Assembly: GCA_016286585.1 (NCBI GenBank)
Contig: JAEETC010000003.1
Span: forward strand, 1-64,000
Direction of reading: 5' to 3'
Length of the DNA stretch: 64,000 bases
Source: Prevotella sp.
GTDB taxonomy: Bacteria > Bacteroidota > Bacteroidia > Bacteroidales > Bacteroidaceae
The position numbers were made by a program, and so were the translations under genes. The notes under the pieces were generated by a model. The model was given only the letters and a program-made list of their open reading frames with translations, did not search any database and was not told the DNA's origin. This document shows positions 1 through 9,105 of this stretch, piece by piece (positions within the stretch are counted from its first letter, which is position 1; each line of letters opens with the position of its first letter).

Positions 1-4
1 GACG

Positions 5-910
5 ATGGAGAAAGCGATACAGGAAATGGTGAGACGTTATGTGCGGTATTTGAAGCTGCAACGGAATATGTCGGGCAATACGCTCGACGCCTATCAGCAT
101 GACCTGCGGAAACTGCTCGACTATCTGGAGGCAGAGGGCAAGGACCCAAGGGAGGTGCAGTTGGAGGATCTGGAGCACTTTTCCGCAGGGCTGCACGATA
201 TCGGCATTCATGCCCGCAGCCAATGCAGGATCCTGAGTGGGGTGAGGAGCTTCTTCCGATTCCTGCAGCTCGACGGCTATCGCGATGACGACCCTACGGA
301 ACTGCTGGAGTCGCCACAGATAGGCGACCACCTGCCAGAGGTGCTGACGACGGCAGAGGTAGACCGTCTGGAGGCGAGCATCGACCTCTCGAAATGGGAA
401 GGCCACAGAAACAGGGCCATCATCGAGGTGCTCTTCTCCTGTGGACTGCGGGTGAGCGAGCTGGTGAACCTGAAGCTATCGAACCTCTATCTCGACGAGC
501 AGTTCGTCCGTGTATTTGGCAAAGGCTCGAAGGAGCGGCTGGTTCCCATCTCGAAACGGGCCATCCAGGAACTCGCCTTCTGGTTCGACGACCGCAGCCA
601 CATGAACATCAAACCTGGCGAGGAGGACTACGTGTTCCTGAATCGCCGAGGGGCCCATCTGACGCGAACGATGATCCTCATTATGATCAAGCGACAGGCG
701 GAGGCCGCAGGCATCACGAAGACCATCTCGCCCCACACCCTGCGCCACTCCTTTGCGACGGCCCTGCTCGAAGGGGGTGCTGACTTGCGCGTGATACAGG
801 TGCTGCTGGGCCACGAGAGCATCGGAACGACGGAGATCTATACCCACATCGATACTTCCACCCTGCGACGGGAAATCCTTGAACACCACCCGAGAAATAT
901 GAAAAGGTGA
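5..910 (+). CDS. xerD: Tyrosine recombinase XerD
   Basis: Site-specific tyrosine recombinase of 301 residues that, with XerC, resolves chromosome dimers at dif in the cytoplasm. The N-terminal SAM-like core-binding domain is about residues 5-90 and the catalytic domain about 115-290. The full catalytic set is visible: R149 (CGLRVSEL), K173 (GKGSKER), H244 and R247 (HTLRHSF), H270 (LLGH) and nucleophile Y279 (EIYTH), in the same spacing as E. coli XerD. It starts four bases into the window, so an upstream start cannot be excluded, but the N-terminus looks complete. The stop codon lies in a GTGAAAAG-type tandem repeat. XerC is a possible alternative name; single-recombinase annotations in this phylum usually use XerD. 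Confidence 0.93.
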   Translation: MEKAIQEMVRRYVRYLKLQRNMSGNTLDAYQHDLRKLLDYLEAEGKDPREVQLEDLEHFSAGLHDIGIHARSQCRILSGVRSFFRFLQLDGYRDDDPTELLESPQIGDHLPEVLTTAEVDRLEASIDLSKWEGHRNRAIIEVLFSCGLRVSELVNLKLSNLYLDEQFVRVFGKGSKERLVPISKRAIQELAFWFDDRSHMNIKPGEEDYVFLNRRGAHLTRTMILIMIKRQAEAAGITKTISPHTLRHSFATALLEGGADLRVIQVLLGHESIGTTEIYTHIDTSTLRREILEHHPRNMKR

Positions 911-961
911 AAAAGTGAGAAGGTGAAAGGGTGAAAAAGGGCGAAAAGGTAAAAAAGTGAA
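901..961. repeat. Purine-rich GTGAAAAG-type tandem repeat
   Basis: Degenerate 7-8 nt units (GGTGAAAA, AGTGAGA, GGTGAAA, GGTGAAAA, GGCGAAAA) run from the last codons of xerD to the promoter of the next gene. The xerD stop codon TGA is part of the first unit. Related arrays recur elsewhere in the window. Confidence 0.8.
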
Positions 962-982
962 ATATCGAGTAGTTTTTCCGTT

Positions 983-1019
983 TTTGCTGCGTCTAATAAA
1001 TAAAAAAGGTGTAACTTTG
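983..1019 (+). promoter_or_regulatory. Bacteroidetes-type promoter for the M16 protease gene
   Basis: The -7 box TAACTTTG is at 1012-1019, followed by CACCC. The best -33 candidate, TTTG at 983-986, gives 25 bp spacing, longer than the usual 19-21, so only the -7 box is well supported. It implies a short 5' leader to the start codon at 1053. Confidence 0.55.
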
Positions 1020-1052
1020 CACCCGGATTATTAATAACCAATTTTATAGAAA

Positions 1053-3866
1053 ATGAAAAAACTATTCCTTAGCCTCCTACTGGCGCTGACCAGTAGTGTA
1101 ACGCTGACGGCACAAGAGATGCCGGCAATTCCCGCCGATCCCGATGTACGCATCGGCAAGCTCGACAACGGACTGACTTATTACATCCGTCACAACAACT
1201 GGCCTGAGCAGAGGGCTGAGTTCTACATCGCCCAGCGCGTGGGCTCCATCCAGGAGGACGATGACCAACGCGGCTTGGCGCATTTTCTGGAGCACATGGC
1301 CTTCAACGGCTCGAAGCACTTCAAGGGCAACGAATTGCTGCGCTGGTGTGAGAGCGTGGGTATCCAGTTCGGTGGCGACCTGAACGCCTACACCTCAATC
1401 GACCAGACGGTCTATAATATAAGTAATGTACCCACGACACGTGAGGGCATCGTCGACTCTTGTCTGCTGATCCTCTACGACTGGGCCGACGGTCTGCTGC
1501 TGGAGCAGGAGGAGATCGAGAAGGAGCGTGGCGTAATCCACGAGGAGTGGCGCCTGCGCACCAGTGCCATCATGCGAATGCTGGAGCGCGACCTGCCCAA
1601 GCTCTATCCGGGTTCGAAGTACGGCTATCGCATGCCTATCGGACTGATGGAGATCATCGACAACTTCGAGCGTCCCTTCCTGCAGTCGTACTATGAGAAG
1701 TGGTATCGTCCTGACAACCAGGGCATCATTGTGGTGGGTGATGTCGACGTCGACAAGATCGAGCAGAAGATCAAGGATCTCTTCTCGCCCATCGTGCTGC
1801 CTGAGAACCGTGCTCTGGTGACGATGGAGCCTGTGCCCGACAATGCCGAGCCCATCTACGTGATCGACAAGGATAAGGAGCAGCGCACCAACGAAGTGTG
1901 GCTGATGATGAAGCACGAGGTGTTCCCCGACTCCCTGAAGGGTACGCTGGCCTATATGCTGGCCAACTATATGAAGGATGCTGCTGTCACGATGATGAAC
2001 GACCGTCTGAAGGAGTATGCCGAGAAGCCCGAAAGCCCGTTCCTCAACTCTTCAGTTAGCGACGGTGCTTATATCCTCTCACGTAGTGTGGACGCCTTCG
2101 AGCTCGACGTGCGTCCGAAGGATGGACAGACAGAGGCTGCCGTCACAGCTGCCTTTACCGAGTTACGCCGTGCTGCGGAGTTCGGATTCACACCTACGGA
2201 GTACAACCGTTTCAAGCAGAACTATACCAGCCAGCTCGACAAGCAGTATTCCAACAAGGACAAGCGCTACAACAGCCAGTTTGTCAACCAGTGTGTACAG
2301 AACTTCCTGAACAAGGAACCCCTTCCCAGCATCGACTTCACCTATTCGACGATGAAGCAGATCATCCCGATGATTCCCGTCGATGCCGTCAATGCCATCA
2401 TCAAGGAGTATGTGTCGCCTAACGATACCAATCTTGTGGTGTTTAGTCTCAACACAGAGAAAGAAGGTACTGTCTATCCGACGGAGGAGAGTATGAAGAA
2501 GGCTGTCGCCGATGCCCGTAGTGCACAGATTGAGGCCTATGTGGACAATGTGAAGGACGAGCCGCTGATGACCACTCTGCCTCAGAAGGGTAGCATCGTG
2601 AAGGAAGATAAGAACGACCTCTTCGGCTATACCGAGTTGACGCTCTCAAACGGTGCGAAGGTGGTGCTGAAGCAGACGGACCTGAAGAAAGACCAGGTGC
2701 TCCTGCGTGGTGAGGGCTTCGGAGGTTCGGCTCTCTATGGAGAGAAGGACTTTGCCAACATCAAGATGTTTAACGATGTGGTTGAGGCCAGCGGACTGGG
2801 TAACTTCTCGCACACCGAACTGGAGAAGGCCCTCGCCGGCAAAATTGCCAGCGCATCGCTCTCGATGGGTTCCAACCGCGTATATGTCAACGGTAGCTCT
2901 ACGCCGAAGGATGTGGAGACTATGCTGCAGCTGGCATATCTCTACTTCAATAATATCGCCAAGGATCAGAAGTCGTATGACAACCTGATGCAGACTGCAG
3001 AGCTGAATGTGAAGAACCGTCTGCTGCAGCCCGAGGCTGTGCTTCAGGACTCGCTGACGGCTACGTTGACCTGCAACAACCCGCGTAACAAGGCTCTGAC
3101 AACGGAAGACCTGGCAAAGGTGGGCTATGACCGTATTCTCGAGATGGCCAAGGAGCAGACGGCCAACGCTGCCGCCTTTACCTTCACCATCATCGGTAAC
3201 TACGACGAGGAGACTATTCGTCCGCTGATCGAGACCTATCTTGCCTCACTGCCCTCAAAGAAGGACGTGGTGAAGAGCCCGAAGGTATCTACCGAGTTCA
3301 AGGGTGTCGTCATCAACAACTTCAAGCAGAAGGGTGAGACCCCGAAGGCATACGCCGTGATGGAGTGGTATACGAAGGACATCGCCCTGACACCCGAGAA
3401 CGATATCAAGATGGATATGATCTCGCAGGTGCTCGACATGGAGTATCTGAAGAAGATCCGTGAGGACGCTAGTGCCGCCTATACGGTGCAGTCGATGTCC
3501 AGCATCGACCGCGACGACTTCGAGACAACAGCCCAGATCCTCGCTATCTGTCCCATGAAGCCCGAGAAGGCCGACACCGCCATCATGATCCTGCGCGACG
3601 AGGTGACTGCTCTGGCCAAGACCTGCGATGCCGACAAGCTACAGAAGGTGAAGGAATATATGCTGAAGAGCCACGGCGATCAGCTGAAGCAGAACGGCTA
3701 CTGGCTGAGTGTCATCAACGCTTGGCGCAAGTGGGGTATCGACTTCCATACCGACTATGAGAAGCTGGTGAATGCCCAGACACCCGAGAGCATCAGCGCC
3801 ATCGCCGCTGAAGTGCTGAAGGCCGGCAACCGCGCTGAGGTCATCATGCTTCCTGCGGAAGAATAG
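1053..3866 (+). CDS. M16-family zinc metallopeptidase, exported
   Basis: Predicted periplasmic insulinase/pitrilysin-type peptidase of 937 residues. The N-terminal signal peptide is MKKLFLSLLLALTSSVTLTA. The inverted zinc motif HFLEH is at residues 77-81 (H77, E80 catalytic, H81), with the third ligand probably E158 in KERGVI. The length fits two M16 modules: an active N-terminal half and an inactive C-terminal half without HxxEH, as in pitrilysin-type proteins. Substrates are likely oligopeptides in the envelope, which is inference. It has its own promoter, and metK follows after a 36 bp repeat with no recognisable promoter, so the two may be cotranscribed. Confidence 0.9.
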   Translation: MKKLFLSLLLALTSSVTLTAQEMPAIPADPDVRIGKLDNGLTYYIRHNNWPEQRAEFYIAQRVGSIQEDDDQRGLAHFLEHMAFNGSKHFKGNELLRWCESVGIQFGGDLNAYTSIDQTVYNISNVPTTREGIVDSCLLILYDWADGLLLEQEEIEKERGVIHEEWRLRTSAIMRMLERDLPKLYPGSKYGYRMPIGLMEIIDNFERPFLQSYYEKWYRPDNQGIIVVGDVDVDKIEQKIKDLFSPIVLPENRALVTMEPVPDNAEPIYVIDKDKEQRTNEVWLMMKHEVFPDSLKGTLAYMLANYMKDAAVTMMNDRLKEYAEKPESPFLNSSVSDGAYILSRSVDAFELDVRPKDGQTEAAVTAAFTELRRAAEFGFTPTEYNRFKQNYTSQLDKQYSNKDKRYNSQFVNQCVQNFLNKEPLPSIDFTYSTMKQIIPMIPVDAVNAIIKEYVSPNDTNLVVFSLNTEKEGTVYPTEESMKKAVADARSAQIEAYVDNVKDEPLMTTLPQKGSIVKEDKNDLFGYTELTLSNGAKVVLKQTDLKKDQVLLRGEGFGGSALYGEKDFANIKMFNDVVEASGLGNFSHTELEKALAGKIASASLSMGSNRVYVNGSSTPKDVETMLQLAYLYFNNIAKDQKSYDNLMQTAELNVKNRLLQPEAVLQDSLTATLTCNNPRNKALTTEDLAKVGYDRILEMAKEQTANAAAFTFTIIGNYDEETIRPLIETYLASLPSKKDVVKSPKVSTEFKGVVINNFKQKGETPKAYAVMEWYTKDIALTPENDIKMDMISQVLDMEYLKKIREDASAAYTVQSMSSIDRDDFETTAQILAICPMKPEKADTAIMILRDEVTALAKTCDADKLQKVKEYMLKSHGDQLKQNGYWLSVINAWRKWGIDFHTDYEKLVNAQTPESISAIAAEVLKAGNRAEVIMLPAEE

Positions 3867-3901
3867 TTTATAGTTTATAGTTTACAGTTTATAGTTTACA
3901 G
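3865..3901. repeat. 7-nt tandem repeat AGTTTAT/C
   Basis: Five exact-length units (AGTTTAT, AGTTTAT, AGTTTAC, AGTTTAT, AGTTTAC) start inside the M16 stop codon and end one base before the metK start. The whole intergenic space is therefore repeat. Confidence 0.9.
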
Positions 3902-3902
3902 A

Positions 3903-5159
3903 ATGAGTTATTTATTTTCATCTGAGTCAGTATCTGAAGGCCATCCCGATAAGGTGGCCGATCAGATCTCTGACGCCATACTGGACCAGTTCCTGGCATA
4001 CGACGAGAAGGCGCGTTGCGCCATCGAATCGTTTGTCACCACTGGACAGGTAGTCATCATGGGTGAGGTGCGCAGCGATGTGTATATCGACTTGCAGACC
4101 ATTGCCCGTAACACCATCAAGCGCATTGGTTATACCAAGGCGGAGTATCAGTTCGACGGGAATTCCTGTGGTATCCTCAGCGCCATCCACGAGCAGAGTG
4201 CCGACATCAACCGCGGTGTCGATAACGGTAACGAGGATGAGCAGGGTGCCGGCGACCAGGGTATGATGTTCGGCTATGCCACCAACGAGACGGAGAACTA
4301 CATGCCCGTCTCGCTCGACCTGGCCCACCTCATCATGCGCACCCTCGCTGATATCCGCAAGGAAGGAAAGGTGATGACTTACCTGCGTCCAGATGCCAAG
4401 GGTCAGGTGACCGTCCAGTACAGTGACCAGGGCATACCCGAGCGTATTGACACCATCGTCGTCAGCACCCAGCACGATGAGTTTGACGAAGACGAGAAGA
4501 TGCTGGCCAGAATCAAGGATGATGTGATCAATATCCTCATTCCTCGTGTGAAGCAGCAGATTCATAGTCAGAAGGTGCTCGACCTCTTTGGTCTCGACAT
4601 CAAGTACTATGTGAACCCCACGGGCAAGTTCGTCATTGGTGGTCCTCACGGCGATACCGGACTGACGGGTCGTAAGATCATCGTCGACACTTATGGTGGC
4701 AAGGGCGCACATGGTGGTGGTGCCTTCTCTGGTAAGGACTCTTCGAAGGTGGACCGCTCGGCCGCCTATGCTGCCCGTCATATCGCCAAGAATATGGTGG
4801 CCGCAGGTGTGGCCGACGAGATGCTCGTGCAGGTGAGCTATGCTATTGGTATCGCGAAGCCGATGAACATCTACGTGAACACCTATGGTCGCAGTCGTGT
4901 GCAGATGAGCGACGGGGAGATTGCCAAGAAGATCGAGAAGCTGTTCGACCTCCGTCCGAAGGCTATCGAGAGGACCCTGAAGCTGCGTCAGCCCATGTAT
5001 AGCGAGACGGCTGCCTATGGTCACATGGGACGGCAGTGTGAGGTCGTGAAGAAGACCTTCACCAGCCACTACCACGAGACGAAGACCATCGACGTAGAGC
5101 TGTTCACCTGGGAGAAGCTCGATCGTGTGGAAGATATCCGCAGGGAGTTCGGAATCTGA
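3903..5159 (+). CDS. metK: S-adenosylmethionine synthetase
   Basis: Makes S-adenosylmethionine from ATP and methionine in the cytosol. Family signatures are clear: [18 protein letters not shown] at the N-terminus (H14, D16), [16 protein letters not shown] in the middle, and [19 protein letters not shown] near the C-terminal third with the phosphate-binding lysine and aspartate. At 418 residues it is longer than the E. coli enzyme (384), as usual for Bacteroidetes. The start follows directly on a 7-nt repeat array that serves as its 5' region. The stop TGA overlaps the ATG of the next gene by one base, so translational coupling is likely. Confidence 0.97.
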   Translation: MSYLFSSESVSEGHPDKVADQISDAILDQFLAYDEKARCAIESFVTTGQVVIMGEVRSDVYIDLQTIARNTIKRIGYTKAEYQFDGNSCGILSAIHEQSADINRGVDNGNEDEQGAGDQGMMFGYATNETENYMPVSLDLAHLIMRTLADIRKEGKVMTYLRPDAKGQVTVQYSDQGIPERIDTIVVSTQHDEFDEDEKMLARIKDDVINILIPRVKQQIHSQKVLDLFGLDIKYYVNPTGKFVIGGPHGDTGLTGRKIIVDTYGGKGAHGGGAFSGKDSSKVDRSAAYAARHIAKNMVAAGVADEMLVQVSYAIGIAKPMNIYVNTYGRSRVQMSDGEIAKKIEKLFDLRPKAIERTLKLRQPMYSETAAYGHMGRQCEVVKKTFTSHYHETKTIDVELFTWEKLDRVEDIRREFGI

Positions 5160-6175
5160 TGCAAGACTCGATATTTATAGAACCACCTGGCATCGTCTCT
5201 ATCGACTTGATGCCAAAGACATCAGCAAGACCGCAGACACCTTATCAGGTGCTGCGGTCATTGCCCAAAGACGCTACGCCTGCCCAACAGGACTCGGCTA
5301 TCCAGGCGTGGTTCTCGCCAAACGAGATTCACTACAGTGAGCAACCTGATACGCTCCACCTGCCTGGTGAGGGAATCCCGCGGGACCTGAAGGAGGTGAA
5401 CCTCCCGCAGTATTATCGTGAGAGTTTCTTTTCCAATGACACCCTGTTTCACTCTGAGCATGGAGGTGCACGCTATGGGGTAGCGGGTGATCCTATTCCG
5501 GAATCACTGAGTAATGACAGTACCGTCACAGGTATCCTCATCCTCTGTTTCCTGATTATCACTTTTGCCTTTTCCCGGATCTCCGGATTCTTCATGCGAC
5601 AAGCCAAGGATTTCTTCTATATCCAGAAGGGTGAGCACAGCAGCATGACGGAGACGGGTAGCGAAATCAAGATGCAACTGGTCATCATGGGTATAACCTG
5701 CCTGACCTGTGCCATACTTTATTATCTGTACACCATCTATAAGGTTGGCGACACGTTCATTTTTTCTTCGGAATATGTTCTGCCGGGAATCATCTTCCTG
5801 ATAATGGTTGGGTATTTCGTGGCGAAATACCTTCTTTATACCATCGTTAATTCCATCTTATTGGGTAAGACTGGAAATAAAAAATTTATTACATCCTTTA
5901 TCTTCCTGTCTTCCGTGGAAGGGGTACTGCTCTTTCCTGCCCTATTGTTGCAGACCTACTTCCAGTTTCCGATACAAAATGTCGCCTATTACTGCTTCGG
6001 AGTGGTGATTTTAATTAAAATACTGACATTTTATAAAACTTATATCATCTTTTTCCGTCAAAATGCTCTTTATCTGCAAAATATTTTGTACTTTTGCGCC
6101 CTTGAAATGGTACCGTTGCTTTCCCTATGGGGTGGATTGGCGGTTATCGTGAATCAGGTAAGAGTAATTTTTTAA
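5159..6175 (+). CDS. DUF4271 membrane protein
   Basis: A 338-residue integral membrane protein of the Bacteroidetes family DUF4271; function unknown. Residues 1-115 are soluble and proline/acid rich, followed by about six to seven hydrophobic segments starting near residues 120, 172, 205, 240, 265 and 305. The gene overlaps metK by one base and lies 7 bp before hemD. Linkage to hemD, rnpA and yidD is the usual neighbourhood of this family as I know it. A role in envelope biogenesis or heme-related transport would be a guess. No catalytic motif is seen. Confidence 0.8.
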   Translation: MQDSIFIEPPGIVSIDLMPKTSARPQTPYQVLRSLPKDATPAQQDSAIQAWFSPNEIHYSEQPDTLHLPGEGIPRDLKEVNLPQYYRESFFSNDTLFHSEHGGARYGVAGDPIPESLSNDSTVTGILILCFLIITFAFSRISGFFMRQAKDFFYIQKGEHSSMTETGSEIKMQLVIMGITCLTCAILYYLYTIYKVGDTFIFSSEYVLPGIIFLIMVGYFVAKYLLYTIVNSILLGKTGNKKFITSFIFLSSVEGVLLFPALLLQTYFQFPIQNVAYYCFGVVILIKILTFYKTYIIFFRQNALYLQNILYFCALEMVPLLSLWGGLAVIVNQVRVIF

Positions 6176-6182
6176 GACACAG

Positions 6183-6932
6183 ATGATAAAGAAGATTTTA
6201 GTATCACAGCCCAAGCCGACGAATGAGAAGTCGCCCTATTTCGATATCGCGAGCAGGTTCGGCATTGATCTGGTGTTCAGACCATTCATTAAGGTTGAGA
6301 GTATCTCGTCAAGAGATTTCCGTGCGCAAAAGGTTAGTATCCTTGACCATACAGCCATTGTGTTCACCTCAAGACATGCCATCGACCATTTCTTTAATAT
6401 GGCCAAGGAACTGAGGGTCAACATTCCGGAAGATATGAAGTACTTCTGTGTGACGGAAACAATCGCCCTGTATATCCAAAAGTACGTGCAGTACCGCAAG
6501 CGCAAGGTGTTCTTCGGTGAAACTGGTCGTATCGATGACCTGATTCCGGCCATGATGAAGCATAAGAATGAGAAGTATCTCGTACCGATGAGCGACGTCC
6601 ATAATGACAGCATCGCAAATCTTCTGGAATCGAAGAAACTGCATCACAGAGAGTGCGTGATGTATAAGACCGTCAGCAATGATTTCACCCCTGAGGAGAT
6701 CAAGACCTTCGACTATGATATGCTGATTTTCTTCAGCCCGTCGGGTATTGAGTCGCTGACTAAGAACTTCCCTGATTTCAAGCAGGATAAGATTGCTATT
6801 GCGACCTTTGGCCCTGCTACGGCCAAGGCTGCCAAGGAGGCTGGTCTCCGACTGGACATTGAGGCACCGTCAGAGAAATACCCATCGATGACAGGAGCCC
6901 TTCTGCATTATCTGGTAGAGAAACAAGGTTAG
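6183..6932 (+). CDS. hemD: Uroporphyrinogen-III synthase
   Basis: Predicted HemD, which closes hydroxymethylbilane into uroporphyrinogen III in tetrapyrrole synthesis. The 249 residues show the family pattern: N-terminal KKILVSQPKP, a mid-protein VFTSRHAIDHFF, and the late FFSPSGIES ... ATFGPATAKAAKEAG motifs. The family is poorly conserved, so the assignment rests on these short motifs and the fold-typical length. It is followed by rnpA after 4 bp. No other heme genes lie in the window, so the pathway context is not shown here. Confidence 0.87.
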   Translation: MIKKILVSQPKPTNEKSPYFDIASRFGIDLVFRPFIKVESISSRDFRAQKVSILDHTAIVFTSRHAIDHFFNMAKELRVNIPEDMKYFCVTETIALYIQKYVQYRKRKVFFGETGRIDDLIPAMMKHKNEKYLVPMSDVHNDSIANLLESKKLHHRECVMYKTVSNDFTPEEIKTFDYDMLIFFSPSGIESLTKNFPDFKQDKIAIATFGPATAKAAKEAGLRLDIEAPSEKYPSMTGALLHYLVEKQG

Positions 6933-6936
6933 CACG

Positions 6937-7326
6937 ATGGCAGCAGCGGCTCCTACTTTCAGGAAACGGGAGCGCATGACAAGCAATCTGCTGATGGAGG
7001 CGCTCTTTGAAAACGGCAACAGCCAGTCTGTCACTGCCTTCCCTCTCAGAGCCGTCTATCAGACCATCGAACGACATCGTGACCACGATCCCGCACAGAT
7101 TCTGATCAGTGTCCCCAAAAAGCGTTTCAAACACGCCGTCGACAGGAACCGTGTAAAACGGCAGATCCGTGAGGCCTATCGCCAACATAAACAGTTGCTT
7201 TGGGAGAAAATGACTGAAGGCGAGGAGGTGCTTGTGGGATTCATCTGGCTCTCCGACAGACATTATCCTTCCAAGGAGGTAGAACGACGGGTTGTGAAAA
7301 TCCTTCAGAGTGTTTCTAAAGGGTAA
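6937..7326 (+). CDS. rnpA: Ribonuclease P protein component
   Basis: Basic protein subunit of RNase P, which binds the catalytic RNA and helps mature tRNA 5' ends. It has 129 residues. The diagnostic stretch is [20 protein letters not shown] (the RNR signature), preceded by the VPKK strand. It sits 4 bp after hemD and just before yidD; rnpA-yidD adjacency is conserved across bacteria. Its stop codon (AAA GGG TAA) falls in a short GGGTAAAAGGGTGAAG repeat tract shared with the start of yidD. Confidence 0.94.
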   Translation: MAAAAPTFRKRERMTSNLLMEALFENGNSQSVTAFPLRAVYQTIERHRDHDPAQILISVPKKRFKHAVDRNRVKRQIREAYRQHKQLLWEKMTEGEEVLVGFIWLSDRHYPSKEVERRVVKILQSVSKG

Positions 7327-7330
7327 AAGG

Positions 7331-7561
7331 GTGAAGTGGTTGTCTCACATATTGTCGTGGCTATTGGTCCTGCCCATCAGGTTTTACCAGATATGCATAT
7401 CTCCGCTGTTGGGACCCTCGTGCCGATTTACACCCACATGCAGTGAGTATGCCCGTCAGGCCATTTTGAAACATGGTCCCATCAAGGGTCTCGGACTGGC
7501 CATCTGGAGGATTTTAAGATGTAATCCCTGGGGTGGATCGGGATATGACCCGGTACCGTAG
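7331..7561 (+). CDS. yidD: Membrane protein insertion efficiency factor YidD
   Basis: Small membrane-associated protein that assists YidC-dependent insertion of inner-membrane proteins. The core [19 protein letters not shown] and the tail [13 protein letters not shown] are family hallmarks, with conserved cysteines. I place the start at GTG 7331 ([10 protein letters not shown]), giving 76 residues, 4 bp after the rnpA stop. An in-frame GTG at 7310 would add seven residues (FLKGKR region) encoded by a repeat tract and overlap rnpA; it cannot be excluded. Confidence 0.88.
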   Translation: MKWLSHILSWLLVLPIRFYQICISPLLGPSCRFTPTCSEYARQAILKHGPIKGLGLAIWRILRCNPWGGSGYDPVP

Positions 7562-7602
7562 GAAAGGTGAGAGGGTGAAAAAATAAAAAGGTGAAAAGAT
7601 AA
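7561..7602. repeat. GGTGAGAG/GGTGAAAA repeat tract
   Basis: Degenerate units (GGAAAGGTGAGAGGGTGAAAA, AAAAAGGTGAAAAG) fill most of the gap between yidD and tyrS. They are of the same type as the array at 901-961. Confidence 0.7.
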
Positions 7603-7620
7603 TTATATATATAATAAGGT

Positions 7621-8916
7621 ATGAAGAACTTTATTGAAGAACTGAAATGGCGCGGTATGCTGGCACAGATGATGCCTGGCACAGAAGAACTGCTCCAGAA
7701 AGAAATGGTGACGGCCTATTTGGGAACAGATCCGACGGCTGATTCCTTGCACATTGGTCACCTCTGTGGCATCATGATGTTGCGTCACTTGCAGCGTTGT
7801 GGTCACAGACCCGTCATCCTTGTGGGTGGTGCCACAGGTATGATTGGTGACCCCTCAGGCAAGAGCCAGGAGCGTAATCTTCTCAACGACGAGACTCTGC
7901 GTCACAATCAGGAGTGCATTAAGAAGCAGGTGGCCAAATTCCTCGATTTTGAGTCGAAGGATCCCAATGCCGCCATTATGGTCAACAACTACGACTGGAT
8001 GAAGGACTTTACCTTCCTCGACTTTGCCCGTGAGGTAGGTAAGCATATCACCGTAAACTATATGATGGCCAAGGAGAGCGTGCAGCAGCGCTTGAACGGA
8101 ACAGCCCGTGACGGTCTCTCATTCACGGAGTTCACCTACCAGCTGCTCCAGGGCTATGACTTCCTGTATCTCTACCAGCATTATGGTGTGAAGTTGCAAT
8201 TGGGTGGTAACGACCAGTGGGGTAACATGACCACGGGTACAGAGCTGATCCGTCGTACCCTTGGCAACGAGGTGGAGACGTTTGCCCTCACCTGTCCGCT
8301 AATCACGAAGAGCGACGGTAAGAAGTTCGGTAAGACGGAAAGCGGAAACATCTGGCTCGACCGTAACCGTACAACGCCCTATCGCTTCTACCAGTTCTGG
8401 TTGAACGTGAGCGATGAGGATGCAGAGCGTTATATCAAGATCTTCACTTCTCTCGAAAAGGAAACCATCGATGCGCTCATCGAGGAGCATCAGCAGGATC
8501 CCGGCCGCCGAATCCTTCAGAAGCGTCTGGCTGAAGAGGTGACGGTGATGGTACACTCGAAGGAAGATCTCGACATGGCCATAGAGGCCTCGAACATCCT
8601 CTTCGGTAAATCTACGAAGGAGGCATTGGAGAAGCTTGACGAGCAGACGTTCCTCGATGTATTCGATGGTGTGGAGAAGCACGAGATCTCTCGTGACCAG
8701 CTGGGCCAGCCCGCTATCGAACTGCTGACCACTGCTGCTCCCGTCTTCCCTTCAAAGGGTGAGATGCGTAAGATGGTACAGGGTGGTGGTGTCTCGCTCA
8801 ACAAGGAAAAACTCAGCGACCAGAACCGTCCTGTTACAGCTGAAGACCTTATCGACGGCAAGTATATCCTCGCCCAAAAGGGTAAGAAGAACTACTACTT
8901 GCTCATCGTGAAATAA
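7621..8916 (+). CDS. tyrS: Tyrosyl-tRNA synthetase
   Basis: Class I aminoacyl-tRNA synthetase charging tRNA-Tyr, 431 residues, cytosolic. The HIGH motif appears as [10 protein letters not shown], and the KMSKS-type motif as [10 protein letters not shown], the KFGKT form of bacterial Tyr[10 protein letters not shown] gives the tyrosine/adenylate-binding loop. The C-terminal 70 residues ([10 protein letters not shown]...) form the S4-like RNA-binding domain. It is followed by a strong hairpin terminator at 8926-8956. Confidence 0.97.
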   Translation: MKNFIEELKWRGMLAQMMPGTEELLQKEMVTAYLGTDPTADSLHIGHLCGIMMLRHLQRCGHRPVILVGGATGMIGDPSGKSQERNLLNDETLRHNQECIKKQVAKFLDFESKDPNAAIMVNNYDWMKDFTFLDFAREVGKHITVNYMMAKESVQQRLNGTARDGLSFTEFTYQLLQGYDFLYLYQHYGVKLQLGGNDQWGNMTTGTELIRRTLGNEVETFALTCPLITKSDGKKFGKTESGNIWLDRNRTTPYRFYQFWLNVSDEDAERYIKIFTSLEKETIDALIEEHQQDPGRRILQKRLAEEVTVMVHSKEDLDMAIEASNILFGKSTKEALEKLDEQTFLDVFDGVEKHEISRDQLGQPAIELLTTAAPVFPSKGEMRKMVQGGGVSLNKEKLSDQNRPVTAEDLIDGKYILAQKGKKNYYLLIVK

Positions 8917-8925
8917 GAAAGATTG

Positions 8926-8956
8926 GTGAAAATTTGGCGGAATGCCAAATTTTCAC
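8926..8956 (+). terminator. tyrS terminator hairpin overlapping the tRNA-Gln promoter
   Basis: A 13-bp perfect inverted repeat, GGTGAAAATTTGG plus C and its complement, with arms 8926-8938 and 8944-8956 and loop GGAAT. The -33 TTTG of the tRNA promoter lies in the left arm, and the right arm ends at the base before the -7 box. Confidence 0.75.
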
Positions 8957-8964
8957 TAACTTTG
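8933..8964 (+). promoter_or_regulatory. Promoter of tRNA-Gln
   Basis: Consensus -33 TTTG at 8933-8936 and -7 TAACTTTG at 8957-8964, spaced by exactly 20 bp. Transcription should start near 8970, just ahead of the tRNA. Confidence 0.85.
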
Positions 8965-8974
8965 CACCCGCAAT

Positions 8975-9045
8975 TGGACGATGGTGTAATGGTAACACTA
9001 CAGGTTTTGGTTCTGTCATTCCCGGTTCGAATCCGAGTCGTCCAA
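8975..9045 (+). tRNA. tRNA-Gln (anticodon TTG)
   Basis: Cloverleaf of 71 nt without encoded CCA. The acceptor pairs are TGGACGA (8975-8981) with TCGTCCA (9038-9044), and the discriminator is A. The anticodon stem is ACAGG/TCTGT with loop TTTTGGT, anticodon TTG at 9007-9009. The T arm is CCCGG-TTCGAAT-CCGAG and contains one C-A mismatch (9022/9036). Confidence 0.95.
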
Positions 9046-9058
9046 CATATTTGAATGT

Positions 9059-9090
9059 TATCTAGCTGTACATCAGCTAGATATTTTTAT
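9059..9090 (+). terminator. Terminator after tRNA-Gln
   Basis: A 10-bp perfect stem, TATCTAGCTG and CAGCTAGATA (9059-9068 / 9074-9083), with loop TACAT, followed by TTTTTAT. It is a canonical intrinsic terminator. Confidence 0.88.
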
Positions 9091-9105
9091 ATATAATGTA
9101 CGCGC

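Noticed and set aside
3927-5075. 382-residue minus-strand open frame opposite metK
   Set aside because: Shadow of metK; its composition is His/Val/Asp/Leu-rich without motifs, while MetK signatures on the plus strand are complete.
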